Source of the DNA: Acidimicrobium ferrooxidans DSM 10331
Lineage (GTDB): Bacteria; Actinomycetota; Acidimicrobiia; Acidimicrobiales; Ilumatobacteraceae
Assembly (NCBI GenBank): GCA_945865395.1
Contig: CAMBDT010000005.1
Span: 1 to 34,470, forward strand
Direction: 5' to 3'
DNA: 34,470 nucleotides
Below are positions 7,332 through 13,253 of the stretch, piece by piece. Each line of letters starts with the position of its first letter. The first letter of the stretch is position 1. Position numbers and translations under genes: made by a program. The notes beneath the pieces were generated by a model. The model saw only the letters and a list, made by a program, of their open reading frames with translations, made no database searches and was not told where the DNA came from.

Positions 7332-7822
7332 AAGACGTGGTTGACCCGAGCGCGATGACGACCGCTGAGTTGCGCAGTGCTCGCGCGGCCTTGCAGATGC
7401 AAGAAGATGTGATTTCGTTTGTTCGCCGCATGGCGCAAGGACGTTGCGACTTGGCACGAGACGAACAGCGCCGTCGTACCGATGGCACACCTGCATCGGG
7501 CATCAGTGTTTCGGATATTGCCAATGTGTTCGGACAAGAAGGCGGTGGTGGTTCGTCGCGGCCGCCGCGCGAAACAAATATTTCTGCTGATCACGAATTA
7601 GTCGTTGAACTCGAAAAACTTTGCGAGCGCGTTGGTTTTGGTGAGTTGCGCACGCTTGCTGACGATGCGCTTGAGATAGCAATCGCCGAAATCGAGAAGT
7701 TCGAACTTGCGCGTTCGGCAGAGCGCAAAAATTTGTTTGCCAAAATCGATGCGCTGACAACTGAATTAGTCAAGCGATACAAAGATGGCGGCGCCAGTGT
7801 CGACTCGCTACTAACTGACTAG
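7328..7822 (+). CDS. rsiG: RsiG-like c-di-GMP-binding anti-sigma factor
   Basis: A 164-residue, mostly helical protein. Residues 26-41 match the c-di-GMP signature E(X)3S(X)2R(X)3Q(X)3D of Streptomyces RsiG exactly (Glu26, Ser30, Arg33, Gln37, Asp41; ISFVRRMAQGRCD). A second copy 100 residues later has Glu126, Ser130, Arg133, Phe137, Asp141: the same spacing but Phe instead of Gln. Two motifs on antiparallel helices separated by a flexible Gly/Ser-rich linker (about 55-85), and the ending RYKDGGASVDSLL, fit the RsiG family, which binds the sigma factor WhiG when loaded with c-di-GMP. No whiG gene lies in the window, so the sigma partner is unknown. The gene overlaps the MoaD-like gene by 4 bp. 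The family assignment rests on motif and architecture. Confidence 0.8.
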   Translation: MKDVVDPSAMTTAELRSARAALQMQEDVISFVRRMAQGRCDLARDEQRRRTDGTPASGISVSDIANVFGQEGGGGSSRPPRETNISADHELVVELEKLCERVGFGELRTLADDALEIAIAEIEKFELARSAERKNLFAKIDALTTELVKRYKDGGASVDSLLTD

Positions 7823-7848
7823 TAACTAGTCAAAATAACTGGTCAAAC
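7812..7848 (+). repeat. Short tandem repeats upstream of mshA
   Basis: Two adjacent 13-bp units, TAACTAGTCAAAA (7823-7835) and TAACTGGTCAAAC (7836-7848), preceded by a partial unit TAACTGACTAG (7812-7822) that contains the rsiG stop. They lie 50-90 bp before the mshA start and could be a regulator binding site; no function is shown. Confidence 0.45.
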
Positions 7849-7882
7849 ACTCTCCGGTAGAGGTAAAACCCGACTAGAGCGA

Positions 7883-7888
7883 TAGGTT
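7883..7888 (+). promoter_or_regulatory. Candidate -10 box of mshA
   Basis: TAGGTT lies 10 nt before the ATG at 7899, predicting a leader of only a few nucleotides. No clear -35 element or Shine-Dalgarno sequence is seen. Confidence 0.35.
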
Positions 7889-7898
7889 TTATAGACAA

Positions 7899-9110
7899 AT
7901 GCAGCGCGTTGCGGTCATTTCAATGCACACTTCACCCCTGGCACAGCCGGGTGTCGGTGATGGCGGTGGCATGAACGTTTATGTCCGTGAACTCGTTTCG
8001 GCGATGGCTCAAAAAGATGTGCAGTGCACTACATATACGCGGGCGTGGCGTGAAGGTTTGCCCAGAGTCGTCGAAGTCGAACCGAATCACAAGATCGTGC
8101 ACATCGAAGCCGGTCGATTTGATCTTTCAAAAGACGAACTACTTGATGTCGTTGATTTGTTTACACAGTTAGTTGCCGACGACATTGAATCGTCTGGTGG
8201 AGCCGATGTGTTGCACGCGAATTATTGGTTGTCGGGTCTTGTTGGTCATCGACTAAAGCACCAACTTAATTTGCCGTTGGTGACTACATTTCATACATTG
8301 GCTCGCGTCAAATCACTTGGTGGCGACACAGAGTCAGTTGTTCGTGAACGAGCCGAACTTGAGATCATCGGTTGCGCCGACGCGATTTGTGTGAGTTGCC
8401 CCGAAGAGTTGAGTCAATTTCGCGCGCTTTACGGTCAGTCGCCAGGTGTCGTGACCGTTGCGTCGCCGGGTGTGGCAACCGCATTCTTTTCACCGGGTGA
8501 TCGCCAAGGTGCACGACACGCACTCGGCTGGGGAAACAAACCACTGATGTTGTTCGTTGGTCGTATTCAGCCGCTCAAAGGTGTCGATGTCGCAGTTAAA
8601 GCACTTGCGAAATTAGAGAATAAAGACGCCGAGTTGATGATCGTCGGCGGCGCCAGTGGTTCTTTTGGTTCAAGTGAGTCGGCGCATGTTCGCAAACTAA
8701 TTTGTGATTTGCAACTCAGTGGTCGAGTGCATTTCGTCGAACCACAACCACACCATTTGCTTTCAACTTATTATCGTGCTGCCGATGTCGTGTTGGTGCC
8801 GTCGCGAAGCGAAAGTTTCGGCCTCGTCGCACTAGAGGCCGCAGCCTGCGGCGTGCCGGTTGTTGCAAGCGCAGTTGGTGGGTTGCTCAATTTGGTCGAG
8901 CATCAGCAAACAGGTTTCTTGGTGAAAGATCGCAACCCAGATGAGTTCGCGAAATATGTCGACCAGTTGCTGGCAGATCCGCTGTTGGGTTTGACGATCG
9001 GCAACCGCGCAGCACAGCGCGCCAAAGATTATTCGTGGTCGGCAACCGCAGACAGCGTGATTGGTGTTTATCAGGCGCTCTTTGCCGGGCAACTCGTAAC
9101 TTGCCTATAA
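7899..9110 (+). CDS. mshA: D-inositol-3-phosphate glycosyltransferase (mycothiol synthesis)
   Basis: A 403-residue GT4-family, GT-B fold glycosyltransferase. It would transfer N-acetylglucosamine from UDP-GlcNAc to 1L-inositol-1-phosphate, the first step of mycothiol synthesis. The N-terminal domain begins RVAVISMHTSPLAQPGVGDGGGMNVYVRELV, the glycine-rich start typical of MshA, and includes HANYWLSG and TTFHTLARVK. The C-terminal domain has FVGRIQPLKGVD (about 218) and the nucleotide-sugar motif PSRSESFGLVALEAAACGVPVVAS (about 300-323). The order mshA followed by a YbjN gene matches mycobacteria. Sucrose-phosphate-type GT4 enzymes look similar, but this N-terminus and the context favour MshA. 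Mycothiol is a redox thiol of actinobacteria, so this gene also supports the taxonomic reading. Confidence 0.88.
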   Translation: MQRVAVISMHTSPLAQPGVGDGGGMNVYVRELVSAMAQKDVQCTTYTRAWREGLPRVVEVEPNHKIVHIEAGRFDLSKDELLDVVDLFTQLVADDIESSGGADVLHANYWLSGLVGHRLKHQLNLPLVTTFHTLARVKSLGGDTESVVRERAELEIIGCADAICVSCPEELSQFRALYGQSPGVVTVASPGVATAFFSPGDRQGARHALGWGNKPLMLFVGRIQPLKGVDVAVKALAKLENKDAELMIVGGASGSFGSSESAHVRKLICDLQLSGRVHFVEPQPHHLLSTYYRAADVVLVPSRSESFGLVALEAAACGVPVVASAVGGLLNLVEHQQTGFLVKDRNPDEFAKYVDQLLADPLLGLTIGNRAAQRAKDYSWSATADSVIGVYQALFAGQLVTCL

Positions 9111-9114
9111 AACT

Positions 9115-9606
9115 GTGAGCGATCTTTTCGACGACGCAGCGTTGGCGCGAATCGAGCGACAAATTGACGAATGGTTGGGTCGGGCGAGAACGAATCACGC
9201 AAATATTTTGGCTGTCGACCGATCAGAAGAAGACGAGTTTCGTTGGTATGTGCGCATGGCCGGCGAAGAAAAAGATTTCACCACGATTTGGTTCACACTC
9301 GGGCAACGCACATTGCGTTACGAAACTTATGTGATGCCGGCACCCGAGCAGAACGCCGAGTTGCTTTACGAAACGGTTCTGCGACGAAACGAAAAACTGG
9401 TGGGTGCGCACTTTTCAATCGGTCTGGAAGATGCGATCTACCTGCGCGGCGAAATTGGGTTGTCGGCATTGAACGAAGTCGAACTAGATCGAATAATCGG
9501 CACGCTCTATGCAGCCGTTGAGCAGTTGTTTTGGCCGCTTTTAGAAATTGGTTATGCCAAAGCTGCGACTCTGCGCACACAACGAAATAGCACTCGAACT
9601 GCATAG
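9115..9606 (+). CDS. YbjN domain-containing protein
   Basis: A 163-residue soluble protein of the YbjN (sensory transduction regulator-like) family, recognisable from FTTIWFTLGQRTLRYETYVMP, LLYETVLRRNEKLVGAHFSIGLEDAIYLRGEI and the C-terminal LDRIIGTLYAAVEQLFWPLLEIGYA. The fold resembles type III secretion chaperones, but the biochemical role of the actinobacterial proteins is not established. It starts with GTG 4 bp after the mshA stop, so it is almost certainly co-transcribed with mshA. The same pair occurs in Mycobacterium tuberculosis (Rv0486-Rv0487). No signal peptide or membrane segment is seen. Confidence 0.8.
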   Translation: MSDLFDDAALARIERQIDEWLGRARTNHANILAVDRSEEDEFRWYVRMAGEEKDFTTIWFTLGQRTLRYETYVMPAPEQNAELLYETVLRRNEKLVGAHFSIGLEDAIYLRGEIGLSALNEVELDRIIGTLYAAVEQLFWPLLEIGYAKAATLRTQRNSTRTA

Positions 9607-9621
9607 CGTTCGGGGAAGTCG

Positions 9622-9651
9622 TTGGGTGGTTCGAGTGCGCCTAACTAGCCT
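9622..9651 (+). promoter_or_regulatory. Candidate promoter of proC
   Basis: TTGGGT (9622-9627) and TAGCCT (9646-9651) are separated by 18 bp. The predicted start near 9658 gives a 12-nt leader containing GGTGA, a short Shine-Dalgarno match before the ATG at 9670. Confidence 0.5.
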
Positions 9652-9669
9652 GAACGGCGTGGTGAAAAT

Positions 9670-10470
9670 ATGAACAAACCGAGTCGACCAGTTTTGGGCA
9701 TTATCGGTGGCGGCAACATGGGCTCGGCTCTTGTGCGAGGTTTGCTCGCTGGCGATTTTTCTGCCGAACAGATTGTGATCGTCGAGAAAGACAATTCGCG
9801 AATTGCCGAACTTAGGCGCGAGTTCGCCAATGTTGAGGTTGCTTCAAAATTGCCGATGTGTGACTCTGTCGTGTTGGCCGTTAAACCGACCGATGTTGTC
9901 GAAGTGTGCGGCAATCTGGTTGATGCGGGTGTTCGACAGGTGTTGTCGATCGCTGCTGGTGTCAAGATTGCAACGATTGAAAATGCAACATTAGGCAAAG
10001 TTGCCGTTATTCGTGCAATGCCCAACACGCCAGCACTAATTGGTCAGGGCGCTTCGGCGATGGCTAGAAGTGCAAGTTGTAGCGATGAAAATATCGCGTG
10101 GGCAAAACAAATTTTGCTCGGCGTGGGCACTGTTGTCGAAGTAACAGAAGATTTGATCGACGCAGTCACCGGACTCTCTGGTAGTGGGCCCGCTTACATA
10201 TTTTTGTTGGCAGAAGCATTGATTGCTGCAGGTGTGCAACAAGGTTTGTCAGAACAAGTTTCTGGCGAACTCGTTCGTCAGTTGTTGGTCGGCTCATCGT
10301 TGTTGCTCGCCGAAAGTTCTGAGACGCCAGCCCAGTTGAGAAAAAAAGTAACTTCACCCAATGGCACCACAGCGGCAGGAATTGCCGAGTTAGTCAGTAA
10401 ACAATTCGCCGAGATTATCGCTAGTGCAGTGGGTGCAGCAACCGTCCGAAGCAAAGAACTAGGAAAATAA
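9670..10470 (+). CDS. proC: Pyrroline-5-carboxylate reductase
   Basis: A 266-residue cytoplasmic enzyme that reduces 1-pyrroline-5-carboxylate to proline with NAD(P)H, the last step of proline synthesis. The N-terminal Rossmann motif is GIIGGGNMGSALVRGLL (10-26). AMPNTPALIGQGASA follows in the middle, and the C-terminal dimerisation domain carries the family signature around TGLSGSGPAYIFLLAEALIAAGVQQGL and VTSPNGTTAAGI. The length is normal. It has its own short-leader promoter 63 bp after the YbjN gene. In mycobacteria proC lies a few genes downstream of mshA, so the neighbourhood is broadly conserved. Confidence 0.95.
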   Translation: MNKPSRPVLGIIGGGNMGSALVRGLLAGDFSAEQIVIVEKDNSRIAELRREFANVEVASKLPMCDSVVLAVKPTDVVEVCGNLVDAGVRQVLSIAAGVKIATIENATLGKVAVIRAMPNTPALIGQGASAMARSASCSDENIAWAKQILLGVGTVVEVTEDLIDAVTGLSGSGPAYIFLLAEALIAAGVQQGLSEQVSGELVRQLLVGSSLLLAESSETPAQLRKKVTSPNGTTAAGIAELVSKQFAEIIASAVGAATVRSKELGK

Positions 10471-10519
10471 TCTTAGAAATTTCTGCCACAAATTTAGTTA
10501 TATATCCCTGATTTGTGTC

Positions 10520-10665
10520 TAAAGTGAGACTTGGGAATGTCGCAAGATCACCGGACGGGGTAACCCCCCAACTGGGAGTCGCGCTCGAAAGAGTTGCGCC
10601 GTTTGAGCCGGTGCCGTCGGGGGGTTGGCACCGGCTCTTACGTTTCTCAGTATCGTGAGAAAGCC
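10520..10665 (+). ncRNA. Candidate structured leader or small RNA before the SAM hydroxide adenosyltransferase
   Basis: A TAAAGT -10-like box (10520-10525, followed by GA as at other promoters here) could start an RNA near 10532. Downstream lie three elements: AACCCCCC (10562-10569); a perfect 11-bp hairpin (GAGCCGGTGCC 10605-10615, GGCACCGGCTC 10627-10637) whose 11-nt loop contains GGGGGGTT (10619-10626), the exact complement of AACCCCCC; and a second perfect 7-bp hairpin (TTTCTCA 10643-10649, TGAGAAA 10656-10662) that covers the purine-rich stretch GAGAAAG just before the ATG at 10666. This could be a pseudoknotted regulatory leader. Alternatively, the first hairpin, followed by TTACGTTT, is the end of a roughly 110-nt small RNA or of the proC transcript, and TATCGT at 10651-10656 is a -10 box for the next gene. 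I recognise no known riboswitch class. Confidence 0.4.
10605..10637 (+). terminator. Strong 11-bp GC-rich hairpin
   Basis: Perfect 11-bp stem with an 11-nt loop, followed by TTACGTTTCTC. The stem is stable enough for an intrinsic terminator, but the T-tract is interrupted. It sits 134 nt after the proC stop, which is far for proC alone, so it may instead belong to the leader or small RNA described at 10520-10665. Confidence 0.45.
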
Positions 10666-11559
10666 ATGGCAACCAAATATTCAACCGTTTCGTTTCTTTC
10701 TGATTATGGAACACGAGATGAATTTGTGGGTGTTGTCAAAAGTGTGATCTATGAAATTGCGCCACAATGTCGCGTCGTAGATTTGACACACGAAATTGAA
10801 CCGTTTGATGTGCGCGCGGGTTCATTGTCGTTGGCGCGTTGCGTTTCATATGTAGCCAGCGGAGTGGTGCTGGCGGTGGTAGATCCGGGTGTTGGTTCGT
10901 CGCGTCGGGCTGTTGCCGTTGAAGTTGCTGATGGCAAGGGTGTTTTTGTGGGCCCAGATAATGGATTATTGGCCATGGCGATTGCCTTGGCTGGCGGTGC
11001 AGGTCGGGCGGTGTGTTTGACGAATACTGAATATCATTTGACGAGCCCTGGCGAAACTTTTGCCGGCCGCGATATTTTTGCGCCGGTCGCAGCGCACCTA
11101 TGTAATGGTGTTGATCTAAGCGAACTCGGCGAAATGATTGACCCTGCGTTGTTGTTGCCTGGTGTAGTGCCGTTGCCCCGTGAAGAAAATGGTGCGTTGC
11201 ACGGTGAAGTGACATGGGTCGATCGTTTTGGTAACTGCCAGTTAAATGTCGGGCCAGACGAAGTCGCGAACTTTGGCGAAGTGTTGCGAGTCGAGATTGG
11301 TTCGGTGTTGAGTGGTGCGAGCGTGAACCGCGAACAAGTTGTGCGGTCGCTAAAAATCGTGCGAAGTTATGACGCCATCGGAAGCGGACTCGGACTAGTA
11401 GTCGACTCGTATGGCATGCTCTCGTTGTCTGTTGATCGGGGTTCGGCGGCCCGTGAATTGAATATTGGCCAAGGTGATCTGGTTATTTTGTCGCGACTTC
11501 AAGAAGGCGATCAGAACAGCACGATTACGACTGCGGTAAAGATTGCGCCTAAGAGGTAA
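10666..11559 (+). CDS. SAM hydroxide adenosyltransferase (DUF62 family)
   Basis: A 297-residue protein of the SAM hydroxide adenosyltransferase/hydrolase family (DUF62), related to bacterial fluorinase and chlorinase. Members split S-adenosylmethionine with water to adenosine and methionine. Family blocks are FLSDYGTRDEFVGVVKSVIYEIAP near the N-terminus, VVDLTHEIEPFDVRAGSLSLA, VVDPGVGSSRRAVAVE, FVGPDNGLL and the C-terminal-domain motif VTWVDRFGNCQLNVG. I chose the ATG at 10666, where homology begins, over an upstream in-frame ATG (10594) that lies inside a stable hairpin. The physiological role is unclear; disposal of SAM is one idea. A 27-codon membrane microprotein follows 9 bp downstream. 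Confidence 0.88.
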   Translation: MATKYSTVSFLSDYGTRDEFVGVVKSVIYEIAPQCRVVDLTHEIEPFDVRAGSLSLARCVSYVASGVVLAVVDPGVGSSRRAVAVEVADGKGVFVGPDNGLLAMAIALAGGAGRAVCLTNTEYHLTSPGETFAGRDIFAPVAAHLCNGVDLSELGEMIDPALLLPGVVPLPREENGALHGEVTWVDRFGNCQLNVGPDEVANFGEVLRVEIGSVLSGASVNREQVVRSLKIVRSYDAIGSGLGLVVDSYGMLSLSVDRGSAARELNIGQGDLVILSRLQEGDQNSTITTAVKIAPKR

Positions 11560-11568
11560 AGTTCGAAA

Positions 11569-11652
11569 ATGCGACCATCCACCACGCTGACTCTCGGTTT
11601 ATTGCTCGCGGTGATTTTTATTGCGGGTCTTTTGTCAATTGTTGGCAGGTAG
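11569..11652 (+). CDS. 27-residue single-span membrane microprotein
   Basis: A short open frame (ATG 11569, TAG 11650-11652) encodes a short basic start, MRPSTTLTLG, then one continuous hydrophobic segment (about 8-25) and a terminal Arg. It starts 9 bp after the SAM hydroxide adenosyltransferase stop on the same strand, so it could be co-transcribed. Its 3' end overlaps the convergent membrane-protein gene by 18 bp. The gap is too short for a promoter, and only a weak AGAGG is visible about 13 nt upstream. Function unknown; chance cannot be excluded for a frame this short, but the composition is that of a real transmembrane helix. Confidence 0.45.
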   Translation: MRPSTTLTLGLLLAVIFIAGLLSIVGR

Positions 11653-12405
11653 TTCTTTTTGCGTTTGAGTTGAGTTACTGGCGATCAAAAAGCCGATAAA
11701 TAAAATACATAAACCGATAAGAAGTGTTATCGCAAACGCTCGGTCTTTGCCCAGTCGGCCGGCAAGTGTGCCGCTAGCCGAAAGCACAAGTGTGCCGACT
11801 GCGACGAACACATTGCCAATTGCCAATCGCGCTGGTGCTACGACGGTTCGCTGAGCGGCTGACTTGAGATTTGGCGTCTGAGACTTGATCACCCGCCAGG
11901 TTGACCAGAGTGCACCAAAAATTATTACGAGTGCGGGCACTCCAGAACCAACTGCAGCCATGATTCTTGGCAGCACTCCGAATAATTCGCGTGCAGCAGG
12001 AAACTCACCGTCAATAATGTCGCGCTTTGTTGGTGCTACTGCGATGACTCCGGTGCAGAATGCACTGAGCACGACAAGTGTGCGTCGAAGTTGATCCGCG
12101 AAATTTTTATTGGCCAACAAATAGATCGTGCCGAGGGCGAGCCAAGCGACGTTGAGTACTGCGCCGGCGAGGAAGAAAACTCGAAATGCGAACATCGACC
12201 AACCGGTTGCTTCGGCCCACCACAATGCGCCAGAGCCGATAGTGAATAGCGTCATGGCAACCGTCCAAGCCAGTTCTTGTGGTTGACCGCGACGGTGCCA
12301 ACGGTCGAATGTGCTGAGGGCAAAGGCTGCGGCAACGAGGGTTGCGCCGCCTGCCAGAGCCGAATTCAATTGATTTGCCACAGCGAAGGTCGGCATCGAA
12401 TTCAC
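11635..12405 (-). CDS. Unknown multi-spanning membrane protein
   Basis: A 256-residue protein with about seven hydrophobic segments (for example ALAGGATLVAAAFALSTF, ELAWTVAMTLFTIGSGALWW, FRVFFLAGAVLNVAWLALGTIYLLA, GVPALVIIFGALWSTW and AFAITLLIGLCILFIGFLIA). The segment pattern and the acidic/aromatic loops do not match a family I can name. The open frame reaches 12468, but TATCGT (12412-12417, minus strand) lies exactly 6 nt before an in-frame GTG at 12405, the leaderless geometry seen elsewhere, so I use that start; ATG at 12396 is an alternative. It is divergent from rex, with about 127 bp between them. Confidence 0.65.
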   Translation of the reverse strand: MNSMPTFAVANQLNSALAGGATLVAAAFALSTFDRWHRRGQPQELAWTVAMTLFTIGSGALWWAEATGWSMFAFRVFFLAGAVLNVAWLALGTIYLLANKNFADQLRRTLVVLSAFCTGVIAVAPTKRDIIDGEFPAARELFGVLPRIMAAVGSGVPALVIIFGALWSTWRVIKSQTPNLKSAAQRTVVAPARLAIGNVFVAVGTLVLSASGTLAGRLGKDRAFAITLLIGLCILFIGFLIASNSTQTQKELPANN

Positions 12406-12411
12406 GCAAGC

Positions 12412-12417
12412 ACGATA
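12412..12417 (-). promoter_or_regulatory. Candidate -10 box of the membrane protein gene, leaderless arrangement
   Basis: TATCGT on the minus strand, then 6 nt (GCTTGC), then the in-frame GTG at 12405. No clear -35 element. Confidence 0.45.
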
Positions 12418-12497
12418 ACTCAGGAGATCAAGTTGCGAGGGGGTGACTCGGTGTAGCCAAAGGCACAAGGCTTGGACGAAGATTTAAAATTCAGACT

Positions 12498-12526
12498 TTG
12501 TGAAATTCTGCACGAAGGCATAACCT
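12498..12526 (+). promoter_or_regulatory. rex promoter overlapped by a Rex-like operator
   Basis: TTGTGA (12498-12503) and TAACCT (12521-12526) are separated by exactly 17 bp, and 6 nt (GAGTCC) separate the -10 box from the ATG at 12533. The stretch 12498-12515 also matches the Rex operator consensus TTGTGAANNNNTTCACAA in 7 of 7 bases of the left arm and 5 of 7 of the right. Rex bound here would cover the -35 element and spacer, so autorepression relieved by NADH is likely. Confidence 0.65.
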
Positions 12527-12532
12527 GAGTCC

Positions 12533-13222
12533 ATGACCCAACTTCAACGACGCAGAATTCCTGACGCAGCCGTAACTCGATTGCCGGTGTATTTGCAAAT
12601 TTTAAATAATTTGCACGCGACAAATGTTTTGCGTTTCTCAAGCGATGAACTTGCCGTCTTGGCCGGCGTCAATGCCGCCAAGGTGCGTAAAGATCTTTCT
12701 TATCTCGGCAGCTACGGCACTCGCGGCGTCGGATACGAAGTTACATATTTGATTCACCAGATCAAGCGCGAACTCGGCTTGTTGCGCGAATGGAATGTAG
12801 TTGTAATTGGAGCCGGCAACTTGGGCTGTGCGCTTGCGAAGTTTGGCGGGTTTGCTCCGCGCGGATTTCCGGTTGTTGGCATTGTCGACAACGACCCAAA
12901 GAAGATTGGCCAAACCACTGGCTCTCTGACGGTTGGCGATGTGCGCAATCTTGGAAAGATGGTTCGCGATTTGAATGTCACAATCGGAGCGATTACGACT
13001 TCGACTGCGACTGCTCAGTCGGCTGTCGACGCGTTGATTGACGCTGGTGTGGCTTCGATACTTAATTTTGCACCGATCGTCTTGGCGACACCGAGCAGTG
13101 TTTCAGTGCGCAACGTTGATCTGGGTGTTGAGTTGCAAATCTTGAGTTACTACGAGCAGATGCGCACAGAACAATCAGAAAGTGCCAAGACTCAAACAAA
13201 GTCGAGCACGGCCTCGGTCTAA
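12533..13222 (+). CDS. rex: Redox-sensing transcriptional repressor Rex
   Basis: A 229-residue Rex protein, which binds DNA when NAD+ is abundant and lets go when NADH rises. The N-terminal winged helix (about 10-85) includes RRIPDAAVTRLPVYLQIL, FSSDELAVLAGVNAAKVRKDLSYLG and YGTRGVGY. The Rossmann domain has VVIGAGNLGCALA (90-102), GIVDNDPKKIG and NFAPIVLATPSSVSVRNVDL. A C-terminal helix (ELQILSYYEQM) would swap between dimer subunits. It lacks a Shine-Dalgarno sequence and has a leaderless promoter with a Rex-like operator. Rex typically controls respiratory genes, and the large quinol/NADH dehydrogenase operon starts about 3 kb downstream, though I see no equally good Rex site in front of it. 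Confidence 0.95.
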   Translation: MTQLQRRRIPDAAVTRLPVYLQILNNLHATNVLRFSSDELAVLAGVNAAKVRKDLSYLGSYGTRGVGYEVTYLIHQIKRELGLLREWNVVVIGAGNLGCALAKFGGFAPRGFPVVGIVDNDPKKIGQTTGSLTVGDVRNLGKMVRDLNVTIGAITTSTATAQSAVDALIDAGVASILNFAPIVLATPSSVSVRNVDLGVELQILSYYEQMRTEQSESAKTQTKSSTASV

Positions 13223-13241
13223 CTGTACGATTCACGGCGCC

Positions 13242-13247
13242 TAATCT
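13242..13247 (+). promoter_or_regulatory. Candidate -10 box of the lipoprotein gene, leaderless arrangement
   Basis: TAATCT, then exactly 6 nt (GAGAAG), then GTG at 13254. The -35 region, inside the 3' end of rex, shows no clear hexamer. Confidence 0.5.
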
Positions 13248-13253
13248 GAGAAG

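Noticed and set aside
10537-10563. An 8-codon leader-peptide-like frame (MSQDHRTG) before the SAM hydroxide adenosyltransferase
   Set aside because: It has no clear ribosome site and no run of regulatory codons such as Met, so it is probably chance within the structured region.
10562-10637. Possible 6C RNA (actinobacterial RNA with two C6 loops)
   Set aside because: Only one C6 run exists on each strand; the other element is a G6 loop, so the two-C-loop architecture of 6C RNA is not met.
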